Origin: Megamerina dolium | Taxonomy: Eukaryota; Arthropoda; Insecta; Diptera; Megamerinidae | Length of the DNA stretch: 64,000 bases | Assembly: GCA_963854835.1 (NCBI GenBank) | Contig: OY978527.1 | Location: 34,334,540-34,398,539, forward strand | Reading direction: 5' to 3' | In this document: piece by piece, positions 53,891 through 64,000 of the stretch | Position numbering within the stretch: position 1 is the stretch's first letter | Layout: every line of letters starts with the position of its first letter | Translations under genes and position numbers: made by a program | Notes under the pieces: generated by a model | What the model was told of the DNA's origin: nothing | Seen by the model: the letters and a program-made list of their open reading frames with translations, nothing else | Database searches by the model: none

Positions 53891-55170
53891 GTCTACTAAT
53901 TATACCTGTCATAAGTTTCTGTAGTAAGTAATTCATGCTCAGAAGGTATTTTGATTTTTTGACAGAGCAGTGCGGAAAGAAAGCTTTGGTACATTCCATA
54001 CCAATAGTTTTTGATCATCTTGCGTTTGCTTTGGTCATGTATTCGTCCTTAATGCAATTCCTGTAATAAGCTTTGATGATACCTAAGATCGGTTCGGGTC
54101 CAAATAGTCGCTTTTCAGCTCTCTCCCTTGCCAATCTGTCTGTATCCTGATTATCATCTTAGGCTCAGTGTGCTGGATTCCATTGTATTATTCCCAATTG
54201 ATAGTTGTTGAAGAAGATTAACACTTTCCCATACTAACTTAAAGTTAAATGTCGATGCATGCAAGGCTTTTATTGCAGCCTGACTGTTCGACATTATAAT
54301 AATTCTTTTCACATCATATATTCGCTCCGCGAGGGTGCGGATTAATTCGTTTATGACTATTAATCCGAGTAGAGGACATAGTACGCCTCCTTGGGGACAC
54401 CACCGGACTGTCCTATCTAGTATCCCAATACCGTTTAAGTCGGACTTTATTAGTCTACTTCTAAGCATCATGGAATTCCATCTGTTAAGTACAGTTGACA
54501 CTTGAAATACCTCTAAAGCTGATTCTATGGCCGCATAGGTGGTGTTGTTGAAGGCCCCTTCTCTGTCTAAGGAACCTACCAGGTACATTTCTTTTTTCTC
54601 AAGGGATTCTGCTGACTGGGGCAGATGGGGCTTTTTTCGTAGATCTCCATTTTCGATAAGAATGTTGAAGTATGCTTAGAGGATTTCGGATAAGGATTCA
54701 GGCTTATTGACCTGAATGATTTTGGGTCTTTTTTATTTGATTCACAGGCCTTGGGTAGGTAGATAACATTCACTGTTCTCCAAGCCTCCGGAATATAGCC
54801 AAAAGCCAAACTGCATGCGTATAATTTCTATAGGGTGGGCGACAGACCGGGAAGATTTTTTCTTTTCCCGCCGACTTATACGGGGAGAATGTTCCTATCG
54901 CTTACTCTACAATCGAACGTTTGCAGATAAGATTGGACAGTTTCCACTCCTCCTTACTGGGGCAGTGAGCCTGCCAAGTATTATAATTATTTTGGTCGGG
55001 GTTACTGTCTATTATTTCCGACCCCGGCAAGTAATCTTTAGTGAACAGGGTCAATGTGTTCTGCGCACTACTTTTGGTTAACCCCCGTTCGTTAGTCAAT
55101 TCATCAACTGATAAAATCTTCTGTAGCCTGCAGCTTGAGTTCGCGTCGTTCGAAAGAAAAAAAATATCAC

Positions 55171-57310
55171 CTATAGTGTGGCAATTATAAAAATGGATGA
55201 GTTCTAGAAAATTTATTGGTTCGTGAATGTCAATTTTATTTTCTACTGGGTGGTGGGTGAAAATTGATGTTATAGCTATGGTTTCTTAGTCGAAATATAC
55301 GTAATACGAAATTGACCCGCTTTAATTACTATATTATGTAATATTTTTTAAATCAGTGCACTGACCAAGCGGAGATATACACACAATCATCTTAATCATC
55401 CCACTCTCTCATATCTAAGGCCATTTAGCTACGCCATAATATGGTTTTTCTTGAAATACTTTTACGAAATACGAAGAGGCGTATAACTACGGCAATAATT
55501 TCCAATGAAAACAAAATGTATTGGAGGGAAAATTGGAATTCATCGAATGGCGAACATGCTTCAATAGTTAGTTATGCTCACACTTGCGTAACAACCTCCT
55601 CAACCACAATATATTGTATGACTCGAATATTTAAAGGGGACAAAAATATTGTCATACGGTACAGGAGGAGAAACGCCCGCCAAATATGCATAAGGTTCAA
55701 AATAAAATCACCGACCATAACCACAGCAAGCAGTGTAACTACATGTACCTTCATGTGAAGATTATTGCAGTATAGTGAAAAAACGACAAGACCAAGAAAT
55801 AATACCATTATACATCCAGACACATGGATATGCATATGTATTGGTGGAAGTGATTTTAGAATACCACATCACAGATATCACTTTTAATACGGCAGGTTAA
55901 TGATCGCTGAACAAAAATCAAAATCAGGTTCTTTTATTCGACTTTGTCATTTTCCTTTCATTCTTTCGTTTACTTTAATGCCACCGATAATCGATTTATC
56001 AACAAAATTGATTTCTACTTTATGTCCTCTTTAAGATTTTGTTGTTGTAATTATTTTCATCTCATAACTACACATATGTATGCGCATAGAATTCTGCATA
56101 AAACAAGTTGACAAAGCCAAATATAGGCTAAAAGCAAAGAAAAAAAAATTTTGTATAAAGCCAAAAATATATCAAAGAAGGCGACAATTTAAAATGGGCA
56201 TTGTGCATGTGCATTAAGATGTGAAATTGGCACCATTGTATATCGGTTGCATCCTATTGTTGCTGTTGCTGTTGTTTTTGTTGCAATACATTAACAAATC
56301 CAATGAACAAAGGAGCATGATCCAAATCGAAAAGAGCAAATCTCTGCTCCTGAATAGAGACAGTGAGAGACAAATTTAAGCAGATTGGCGAAATAACAAA
56401 ACTACCATTAAAAAAATACCACAAATGTCCTGCGGAGATTTTTTCATCTTTGTACTAAATAACCGCATTTGGATGAACAGATACGTTTTTATGAGTGATG
56501 ACACAATGAAAATCGCATTTTTGCCAAATATTAAATGCATGTATGTATGGATTATTGCATCAATGGAGTTGCATTAATTTCGATAGAGAATATCGATGGT
56601 TCATCCTTTTGTATAAGAAATGTTACCGACCTTGTATGTGTATTAATGTATTTGTTGAATTTCACACAAGCGGTACGCCATAGCAACGCCTTCATTTTGC
56701 ATTAAATTCTAAGGATTTTTCTTTTTGCAAAAAATCATTCATCATTCTTCTTCAGACACATTGTAGTGGGTGTTTTTATGGGGGCGATAATTATACAATA
56801 TTTTTTTTTATTATTACATTGAAGTTGAGGAATCGTAAGTTAAACAATTGAAACAGTAGTACCATTTCCCAAAATTATTGTATTTTTTAATTTTGCAGAA
56901 TTTCGTGTTGTTTGAATTAAATTTGTAATTTAAAAATATATATTTTTTATTCATATAGATAATAAAACGTCGATAACAAATATTTCAAGGATCTGAGACT
57001 GAGACTTTCTGGCAATATTTTAAATCAAATTTTATTGATGCTGCTCTTTGCATGAAATAATCACATATATATATCGGAACTTACTCGTGTACAATGGATA
57101 TAGTGGTCGCCGTACAGGAGGAAATATTCTCAACCCTTTCATCCTACTCATTATTATTTTTTTTTTTCATCTTCAGCATTTATTGGATTTTTCTTTGACG
57201 AGACTAATTATAAGTGATCAAACCTTAAGGCTAAAATATTTAGAGTTCTTTGCCATTGCGCAAAACTCTATGTAAATCAAAGAATATAACAAAAATTATA
57301 TATATACAGA
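55171..57310. other. Intergenic DNA, no gene seen
   Basis: AT-rich; the short frames carry no recognisable motif. Confidence 0.45.
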
Positions 57311-57316
57311 TATTGC

Positions 57317-58560
57317 TTAACTTAGTTGCATAATATCTCTCTTATTCTTCAGACCTTGATGGCCACCGTTAAGTAGTAGGTTCCTAGCGAGCTGGTTAAT
57401 GAGATATTCCAACTTCATTAAATAGATTGCATTGAGACGGGATATATCACCTTTGACTGATTGTATATTTAAATCTCTATGTATATTGCAGTTTTTAACG
57501 TACCATGGTGCTCTTGTGATGGTTCTAAGTACTTTTGATTGCACTCTTTGCAGCTTTTCAACGTTTGATGGTGATGCACTGCTCCACATTTCAATGCCAA
57601 ATGTCCTAATTGGTTTTATTATTGATTTGTATATCAGAACTATATTCTTCAGCAACCAGTGCAAGGACACTAATTTGAGTTTTATTTGGACTTTTTTGGC
57701 TTAGTCAGATTTCCGTGTGTGCTTAAAATAGCCGTGTCAACCGCGAAAGTTGATATCTTTGTGTTAACATATAAAGGCATATCTGCTGTATACAAAAGAT
57801 AGAGAAGTGGCCCCAATACACTGTCTTGAGGAATGCCAGCTTGTGTGTTAAAAGGTGTTGACATATAGGATTTGTATTTTATTACGAATCTTCTGTGCAG
57901 GAGGTAATTTTGCAATACAAAGTGAGTATTTGATATCAAAATTTGCTTGATTTTATCGATCCACCCTTCCTGCCAAACCTTGTCGAATGCTTGACAAATG
58001 TCTAAGAAAACGGCGGTGCAGTACTATTTATTTTCAAACGTACTCCTAATAATAATAATATAATAATATAACCTGTTCGTAATATAGCATTGAATATTTG
58101 CAGTATATGAATGTCTGCAATTTTCTGCAGTTCTATTAACATTTTTTGGTGTAATTTGGTCGGGGCCTGCGGATTTGTTTGGATTAAAATATTTTTTGAT
58201 AGTATTACGATTTTACGGATTTCAGGTTTAGGTGGCAGCGATGGCAGTGGCATATTCGATGTAGACTTATTTGGTATACAAATTTGTCTAAGGTGATTCG
58301 CAAATGCAGTATCTTTCTTCTAGCCCAGTTGCCATCTGGTAATCGAACGGGCGTTTCTGATGCTGTCAGATGTTTAAAGCTCTTAGTGGCTTTCCATAAG
58401 GAGTAATTTGAATAATTATTCGGACCAAGGTTGTATAAATAGTCCAGTAATGATTTTTTATGTCGTTCTTTTAGAAAGTCGCGCAGTTTTTTTGTGACAT
58501 CAACATATAACTTCTTCTATATAGTTGCTACAATCGTTTTAGCCTTCTTTTTTCAGATAA
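57317..58560 (-). pseudogene. Jockey-type LINE, decayed ORF2
   Basis: Minus strand, 5' to 3': FLKERHKKSLLDYLYNLGPN and YSLWKATKSFKHLTASETPV (58500-58350), the linker before RT. Then NPQAPTKLHQKMLIELQKIA (58170) and IFNAILRTGY (58090), the RT start. Then FVLQNYLLHRRFVIKY and GIPQDSVLGPLLYLLYTADM (57850-57790; the GxPQGSVLGP motif B has Asp for Gly), and STFAVDTAIL where FADDTAIL is expected, so one catalytic Asp is Val. Finally LIYKSIIKPIRTFGIEMWSS (57640) and IHRDLNIQSVKGDI. Several stops, frameshifts and a gap after 58000. Confidence 0.82.
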
Positions 58561-59106
58561 CAGTAGATCTACTTTACTATCACACCAACTCCAATGCTAC
58601 ATGCCCTTATTATATTATATGGTTGCAAACTTCTTGTTTTTGGCAAAATTTTTTCTATGGAAATTTTTTGCCTACAATGCTTTATACTGGAGTTATATGT
58701 AGTATTTAGAAAAAATTGTTGCAATGGCGTTTGCTTTACCAGGCGATCCGACTGAAAATTACAATTAACCCTATTTGTTCAACGAAAATCATAAAAAATT
58801 CGTAATTTGACATTTAAAAAATTGTTGATCAGACTTAGTGTTTCAGTAAAATATTTTACCCAAATTCCGAAGTACGACAAACTATCATAATAAAAATGAA
58901 GATAATTTGTTGGGAAATCATTGGTCACTTTACCGGATTTGTTAAGATGAATTTATCTAGCAATCTTAAAAGTTGCGTAGCGACTTTCTGAGCTTCACCA
59001 TTCTCCAATGATAGCCCCTCTTTAATCTACTTAAGCTAATTCGAAGGACAATTGACAAAAACCACATATTGATAATGCCTTAATTGTGGCCATTTAAACC
59101 GAAAAT
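58561..59106. other. Short intergenic stretch, no gene seen
   Basis: Could contain further eroded Jockey sequence upstream of the recognised part; no motif seen. Confidence 0.35.
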
Positions 59107-60300
59107 CGATTTAGATCGAATTTAATACACTTCGCCAGCTATTTCATCGCAAGCTGGTGCCAGTTAGAAATTCCAAGCCCAGTTAATTTCTCCAATATTT
59201 GGTCATTCCAGTTGGATGGGCTTTCCTATGTCAATATCGGTAAGACTTCTGTCTCAAAACCTCCAAACATTCTTTTACATTATATGGAAATTGTCCAGGC
59301 TTGTAAGGACACAGCTGACGTGAGATCAGTAGAGTCTAGGTAGGGGTGGATGGGAATTTTTTGTTTGTTTGTTGACTCTCGGTACTTCGTCTTGCTCTCA
59401 TTCACTGTAAGACTAAAATTCATTTTGACGGGACTGTTTTTTCGATTCAGAGAGGGCTGTACTGATTGTTTGCACTTGCAACACTTTTGTAGAAGATAGT
59501 ACAGTTATGTCATAAATTAGCTGCTTGTATTATTTTCTCCATAACTAGTTTGAAGATGTTGCACCATTAGGAATCATCTTTTGTGAAACCCCGTTCGGTA
59601 TTAAACCGGGAAGATGATCGTCCGAATGTTCTCTTCACAAAAGTGCTACACGCAACGTTCCAAACTGATCTTTATTAGGTCTAAAGCCACACCGTTAAGT
59701 TTCAATCAGCATAGGCTTCAATATATCGCACAGTAACTTACGGTAAAACCTTGTATACTAGTTGGCGCAAATTTTTGGAGTTTCCTTTTTTTTTTGTCCG
59801 GAACAGAGAAAACAGAGCCTCCAATCATCGGACATGTTTTCTTCCGACGATATTCGGCTTATGAACTGGTACATGCATGCGAGCTGCTCATTGCCTTCGG
59901 TCATAAATAACTTGGCTCGGCACAAGACTCATAAATTCATTGCGCATTGTGGCCATCTGTCACCAGAGTGTCTATAGTCTGTTCATTACAAAAGAAAAGC
60001 GATCGGTATTTTTAACCGCCGCTCAGGAGTTTGAACTACTTGATAGCGAAGTGCTACAAGTATCAGCTGTCGTTTGTAATTTCAACTTACTGACGTCAAC
60101 TTTTCTCTGTATGGGACTTATTTATTATTACTTTTTTGTTTGCGACACATAACTGTCTGCATACCTTAGCCGCAACAAAGTAGTGATCCGGGTCGATGCC
60201 GGCACCACAGATCGATTTCATGTCCATTACACTGAAAGCATGCCTTCGCTTCTTGTTTGCTGATCTGGAAACAGACCACGTGGCTGTCGATCAGAATCTT
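59107..60300 (-). pseudogene. RTE-like LINE, decayed copy with endonuclease remnant
   Basis: Minus strand, 3' part: the plus-strand string GCAAGCTGGTGCCAGTTAGAAATTCCAAG (split at 59153-59180) is the inverse of the C-terminal GISNWRQL region of the 52359 copy. 59383-59411 is the inverse of the VNEGKTKYL region, 59590-59600 of the TERGF region, and 59762-59905 of the PVHKKGDPTICAN to ELFKTGGDELL region. In the 5' direction, 60180-60080 gives GIDPDHYFVAAKV, the endonuclease C-terminus (SDHYLVAAKV). Much of the RT is deleted between. Confidence 0.72.
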
Positions 60301-62908
60301 TCCGTTATCGGAGATCTTCTGTACATTAACGTATATCCCGGCTTCGAAGAAAAGAGCTGAGAGAGAGAAAAATATATAAAGTGAGAGCAAGAGAGGGAGT
60401 CAATAGATCGTAACAAATGTGCAAGTGTGATGTTTACGTTGTACATTAACTTAATTGAGTATATTAGGAACAAATCCTTTTACTACATATACTTACTTGT
60501 ATTTGGTGACAAAATCTTAATAAGTGAACAGCATGATATGGCATCCCACCCCTCATCTCACAGCATGAGGTGGTATGAAGAAAAAGAACAACTTGAAAAA
60601 ATTAGATATTAGTTGACATTTTTACAATAAGCATAGTTGATTTATTAATCGTTTCACAAATTTTTTTACTCTAATCATTTGGCATAGCAAGATAAAATTT
60701 TGCAATGAAATTTATAAATAAAATTTGGATATCCTGTGGTTTTTTTCTTTGTAAAATAGATACACTCTCAATTCGTACAACAACTGCGACTGGAGTAGAT
60801 GTGACTATCGCAGACGATTTGTATTGTAGATTTGAAGATTATAAGAAATTATTACATTGTTAATCAGTCTTAGGGATCACAATGAGTTTTATAGTGTTTT
60901 CAAGTAATTAAACTTAATAATTTTCTATGCTAGTACCACTTATGGCAAGTGCTGATTTGTAATTCGACATAACATGCACTACGACAAAATAGCTTTAACC
61001 CAATGATGACCGACAGTACTTGAAAGTACTGTCGGTCAAGCAAGTATTGCTCCAACTTTGCCAGATTCTCATTGATCAATTCTCACTTGTCGACTTTAGT
61101 AAGACCCCTCCACACAACATTCTTTGGGCAACTTCGACCTGGCGTCCTCTAAGCGAAGACTAAAACCACTGGCGAAAACTCCCTTGATTTGATTTGTGTG
61201 TGCTCTGTAAAGATCTTGGATGACATTTGGAATAATTTAATCCCTTTACAGCTCTTCCTAATCATATGTACTATTATAATAATGATATACCATAATACCA
61301 TCCACAAATCATATTATCGAAAATTAAAGTATCCATTTTTCAAGATTTATTACTCCATACACATATTATCATTGTATGGAAGCGGTCAAGTATCAAAGTA
61401 TTCGTTGGAATAAGATACATATTTACAAGGCGTGAACAATTTTGTTGAATCAACTTTAGGTACATTAAAGAGAACACCTTTTATCGATCATTGATAATTT
61501 CCGCAATATAGAATGAATTAAAAGAAATAAATTTCCCGTCGCAAGCGTTACAACTCCAGACGCCGTTTAATTGGCTTTAAAATTGTTCGAATTAGAACAA
61601 TGAGGTTAATGGGACTATCATCTTCTTTGAACCACTTAAATAATGCCACTTGAGTTAATAAATTTACGTAGATTGAACGATTTTTTTTTTTGACGATCAG
61701 TCGAACAAGTGCATCATTCAATATTCTGATGTTGTCCAAAGGTTGAGACTGGGTCAATTTTTTTTCTTTTTTTTTGTCTTTGGTGTAATTTTAAATATAA
61801 GTAGTTATATTCATTCAAGAAAATTATCTAACTTATACTTATATACTTATATATACAATAGAAGAATGTGCGGCAAATGTGAATCAAAGATCAAAGTATC
61901 ACAGGATATGATTCTCTCGTACTCGTCAAGTAAAAAGGTTGCAACTAGAACAGCCTACTTTCACAGTCTACTGTAGTGTCGGGAAATGCTTTGTATTGTA
62001 TCGTCCTTTCATTTAGGGAAATAAATATTTTATATTTTTGACCGAATTGATAGCATTTTACTTAATTAGAGAGCAACATTTGCCGCATTAAAATATATAA
62101 TTCGGAAATATGCCTTCATAAATTATTTAACTACTTATGTTCTGGTATCAGCCTCAAATGTGTGTTTAAATAAAAAAAATTTAAATAAAATAAATAAATA
62201 AACATTCTTCCAACTACACACAATCATATTTATTTGTTATTTTATTTATAGCTTGAATTTTTTATTCTCATGATGAATTATAATCAAATGATTCATCTAA
62301 TTCACATTTAAATGTCCAACTTCAATTTATCCATATCACAAGTTCACGCTTAGGAAGCAAAATCATTCAAACCAATTGTAGTGGTTCATCAAAATCAAAG
62401 TTATTAATTGATTTCTCTAATCTTTGGCTCGTGTGTTCACATGTAAACACGCACCCAAACACACATACTTACGTACGTACATCATTAGAAGCGATCACTT
62501 CAAAAGAGTTGTTCTTTGTGGAAATCGTCATAAAATTCTGAGGGTAAGACTAAATAAATGACTGACGTCCAAATGACGGCTTGCACGTGCTTATCTTCTC
62601 TTTCGAAGTAAAGACGAGTTACCTATGTATGTACGAGTACGAGTATTTCGGTATATAAACATGAATATGTGTCAACAAACATCGAACCATTCATTATCAA
62701 TTGGTCATTAGCATGCTAATAAAAAATTTAGATACGAGCATATCATAGTGTTCTATGTGACATAAATAACTGAATAAAATCTAGTAGGAAGTGTGATTGG
62801 AATAGAGAACTTATTGAATAAGAATGGATTTATGAATTTTGCTTAAACATAACCTTCTATAGGTACTAAAACTTAATAAATTATACTATCATTTGATTCT
62901 GTCACTCG
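60301..62908. other. Intergenic DNA with a perfect palindrome at 61007-61038
   Basis: No coding region recognised; GA-rich tract at 60355-60398. The palindrome is listed separately. Confidence 0.45.
61007..61038. repeat. Perfect inverted repeat, 15-bp arms, 2-bp loop
   Basis: TGACCGACAGTACTT, then GA, then AAGTACTGTCGGTCA. The arms are exactly complementary and have 7 G/C of 15, unlike the TA palindromes elsewhere in the window. No T run follows, so it is not a simple Pol III terminator. Its function is unknown. Confidence 0.9.
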
Positions 62909-62919
62909 TATAAAGTATA

Positions 62920-63812
62920 AAAAATAAAAAATAAATATGTGGCACTTAAAACCCCAAAGGGATCATTGGCCGAGCTTCTCTTTAATACCCGGCTGATGCA
63001 TAACAAATTTAATATCGAAAAGATTTTTCTTTCGAATGGTACCCACCTGTCGGCAAGCAATTGGCAATTCTTCCGACAGTAACAACTTGCCTTGAAAAAG
63101 CTTCTAAAAAGAACTCTGTGACAAAGCTCAGAAAAAGTGATTTCACAAGTGTTCTGCCGTTCGGAACCGGCTAAAATAAGTAGGTCCATTCTAATAGCCT
63201 AGACAGACGGTAGCCTAATTCCGGATTACCGGCGCACTTAATCCGAATAAAATAATAACCTGACAGACGGCATTATTGCGGATTAACTAAACGGCTGATT
63301 GCTGTTTTATTAGGTCTGCTCACTTACATTACTATCACTATGAATTTCTGTCATCTGTCACTCTCGATATGAGAAAATCTACAAGAAGTACGTGAACTGA
63401 AAACTATAAGAAACTTGTAAATTGACATTCACCGTTCGTAATTGACAGCTGGATTTATTTGTTCGCCTACACTTTTCATGTTGAAAACTGTTAACAATTG
63501 TTGAAAGTTTTTTGTTAGCGAACAAACTTAATATTTTGTAAAATGGATCGAAAAAAATTCACAATAGACAATTTTCAGAAGTGTTGCCATAGCAAATTGC
63601 CCTAATCCTCTTTTATTTTGAGAATTAACTCATAGAGTTTATGCGGATTAGCTTCAGTTAATGCCCGAGTTAATTCGAATTAACTTGGTAATCCGGAATT
63701 AGGCTGCCGTCTGTCTAGGCTATAATACTGTCCATTTAAGACGCACAACAGTAATGGAAGAGAAGCTCGGCCAATGAGCCCTTTGGGGCTTTAAGTGCCA
63801 CATATTTATTCA
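62920..63812 (+). mobile_element. tRNA-derived SINE, copy 6: fold-back form, split by a MITE
   Basis: An 11-bp target duplication TATAAAGTATA (62909-62919 and 63813-63823) encloses everything. From 62937 to about 62985 the sequence is the reverse complement of the SINE 3' end (the terminal 50 bp or so, as at 63745-63803). At about 62987 it switches to the normal strand, beginning just after the B box (CCCGGCTGATGCATAAC). The normal body runs to 63196 and continues at 63721 to the usual GTGCCACATATTTATT end. The tRNA head, with both promoter boxes, is absent. 63197-63720 is a separate inserted element. Confidence 0.88.
63197..63720. mobile_element. Inverted-repeat DNA element (MITE), 524 bp, inside the SINE
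   Basis: 34-bp terminal inverted repeats with one mismatch, starting GCCTAGACAGACGG and continuing AGCCTAATTCCGGATTACC (left 63197-63230, right 63687-63720). An internal CAGACGGC motif recurs at 63264. Flanks are TCTAATA and TATAATA, a 7-bp duplication with one difference; uninterrupted SINE copies read TTCTAATACTG here. No coding capacity, hence non-autonomous. Superfamily unknown. Confidence 0.88.
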
Positions 63813-64000
63813 TATAAAGTATATGTATCATATATATACTTTTTCTTCACATGTAGCCATTACAACCGAACATGGATTTATCGAGCTTGCTTCGCCAGTG
63901 AGATCTCAAATCAATCGAAATTGTGTCCGCAAACATAAAATCATGGTTCGTAAAACATCATGAACCGAGCGGTATTCTTAAACAAGACTTGAGGATTGGG

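Larger units (their letters stand above)
52030..55170 (-). pseudogene. R1/I-like LINE, decayed, split by the insertion at 52359-53890
   Basis: Minus strand, 5' to 3': SPYKSAGK at about 54850, then AFGYIPEAWRTVNVIYLPKA (54809), DPKSFRSISL, LDREGAFNNTTYAAIESAL (RT motif A region, 54570), VRWCPQGGVLCPLL (motif B, 54400). The YADD region is deleted, joining to VKRIIIMSNSQAAIKAL from the RNase H domain. Then come DTDRLARERAEKRLFGPEPI (54140-54080) and GMECTKAFFPHCSVKKSKYL (54000). The coding trace ends at the duplication and resumes at 52346, where the eroded zinc tail continues. Frameshifts and deletions throughout. It is the host of the nested element. Confidence 0.75.

Overview
This is AT-rich animal (dipteran) nuclear DNA. 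It holds one convincing host gene, a single-exon achaete-scute family bHLH gene at 38046-38924. Its protein is recognisably lethal of scute (l'sc): it has the L'sc-type N-terminal start, a [20 protein letters not shown] basic region and the achaete-scute C-terminus [15 protein letters not shown]. The window is therefore part of an achaete-scute complex. A higher fly is indicated, and a tephritid fruit fly is my best guess from the L'sc sequence and a rosa-like DD41D mariner; the species is inference.

Around l'sc there is a plausible TATA-less promoter: an initiator at 37932-37937 with a DPE-like GGACGA at exactly +28. The 3' side carries two copies of the proneural box (39229-39241 exact, 39290-39302 one mismatch) and a Pumilio-type site. 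The gene is flanked by more than 30 kb on the left and 25 kb on the right with no other recognisable host gene, as expected for the long regulatory intergenic DNA of this complex.

The rest is mostly a transposon graveyard. (1) A tRNA-derived SINE of about 370-390 bp is present six times, in two 3'-end types, with clear target-site duplications for three copies. One copy (62920-63812) carries an inverted piece of its own 3' end in place of its tRNA head and was later split by a 524-bp inverted-repeat element. (2) A LINE with YADD reverse transcriptase and a (TAAG)n tail, RTE-like in form, is present at least four times. The youngest copy (52359-53890) sits inside an older antisense R1/I-like element with a 12-bp target duplication. 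(3) Several Jockey-like and R1/I-like LINE fragments lie at 5.9-7.4, 11.0-11.5, 16.4-17.2, 17.6-17.9, 30.1-31.3, 40.3-40.7, 52.0-55.2 and 57.3-58.6 kb. (4) A gypsy-type pol remnant lies at 9.8-11.0 kb. (5) DNA transposons: four mariner relics of two or three lineages, one DD41D rosa-like element with both ends, one deleted Tigger/pogo element with both ends, and short MITEs whose ends resemble TACATTAGRGTGNCTCA.

Simple repeats include two long (TA)n blocks (3.9-4.3 and 12.9-13.3 kb). No transposase or reverse transcriptase here is intact. Boundaries of decayed elements are approximate unless a terminal repeat or target duplication is quoted.
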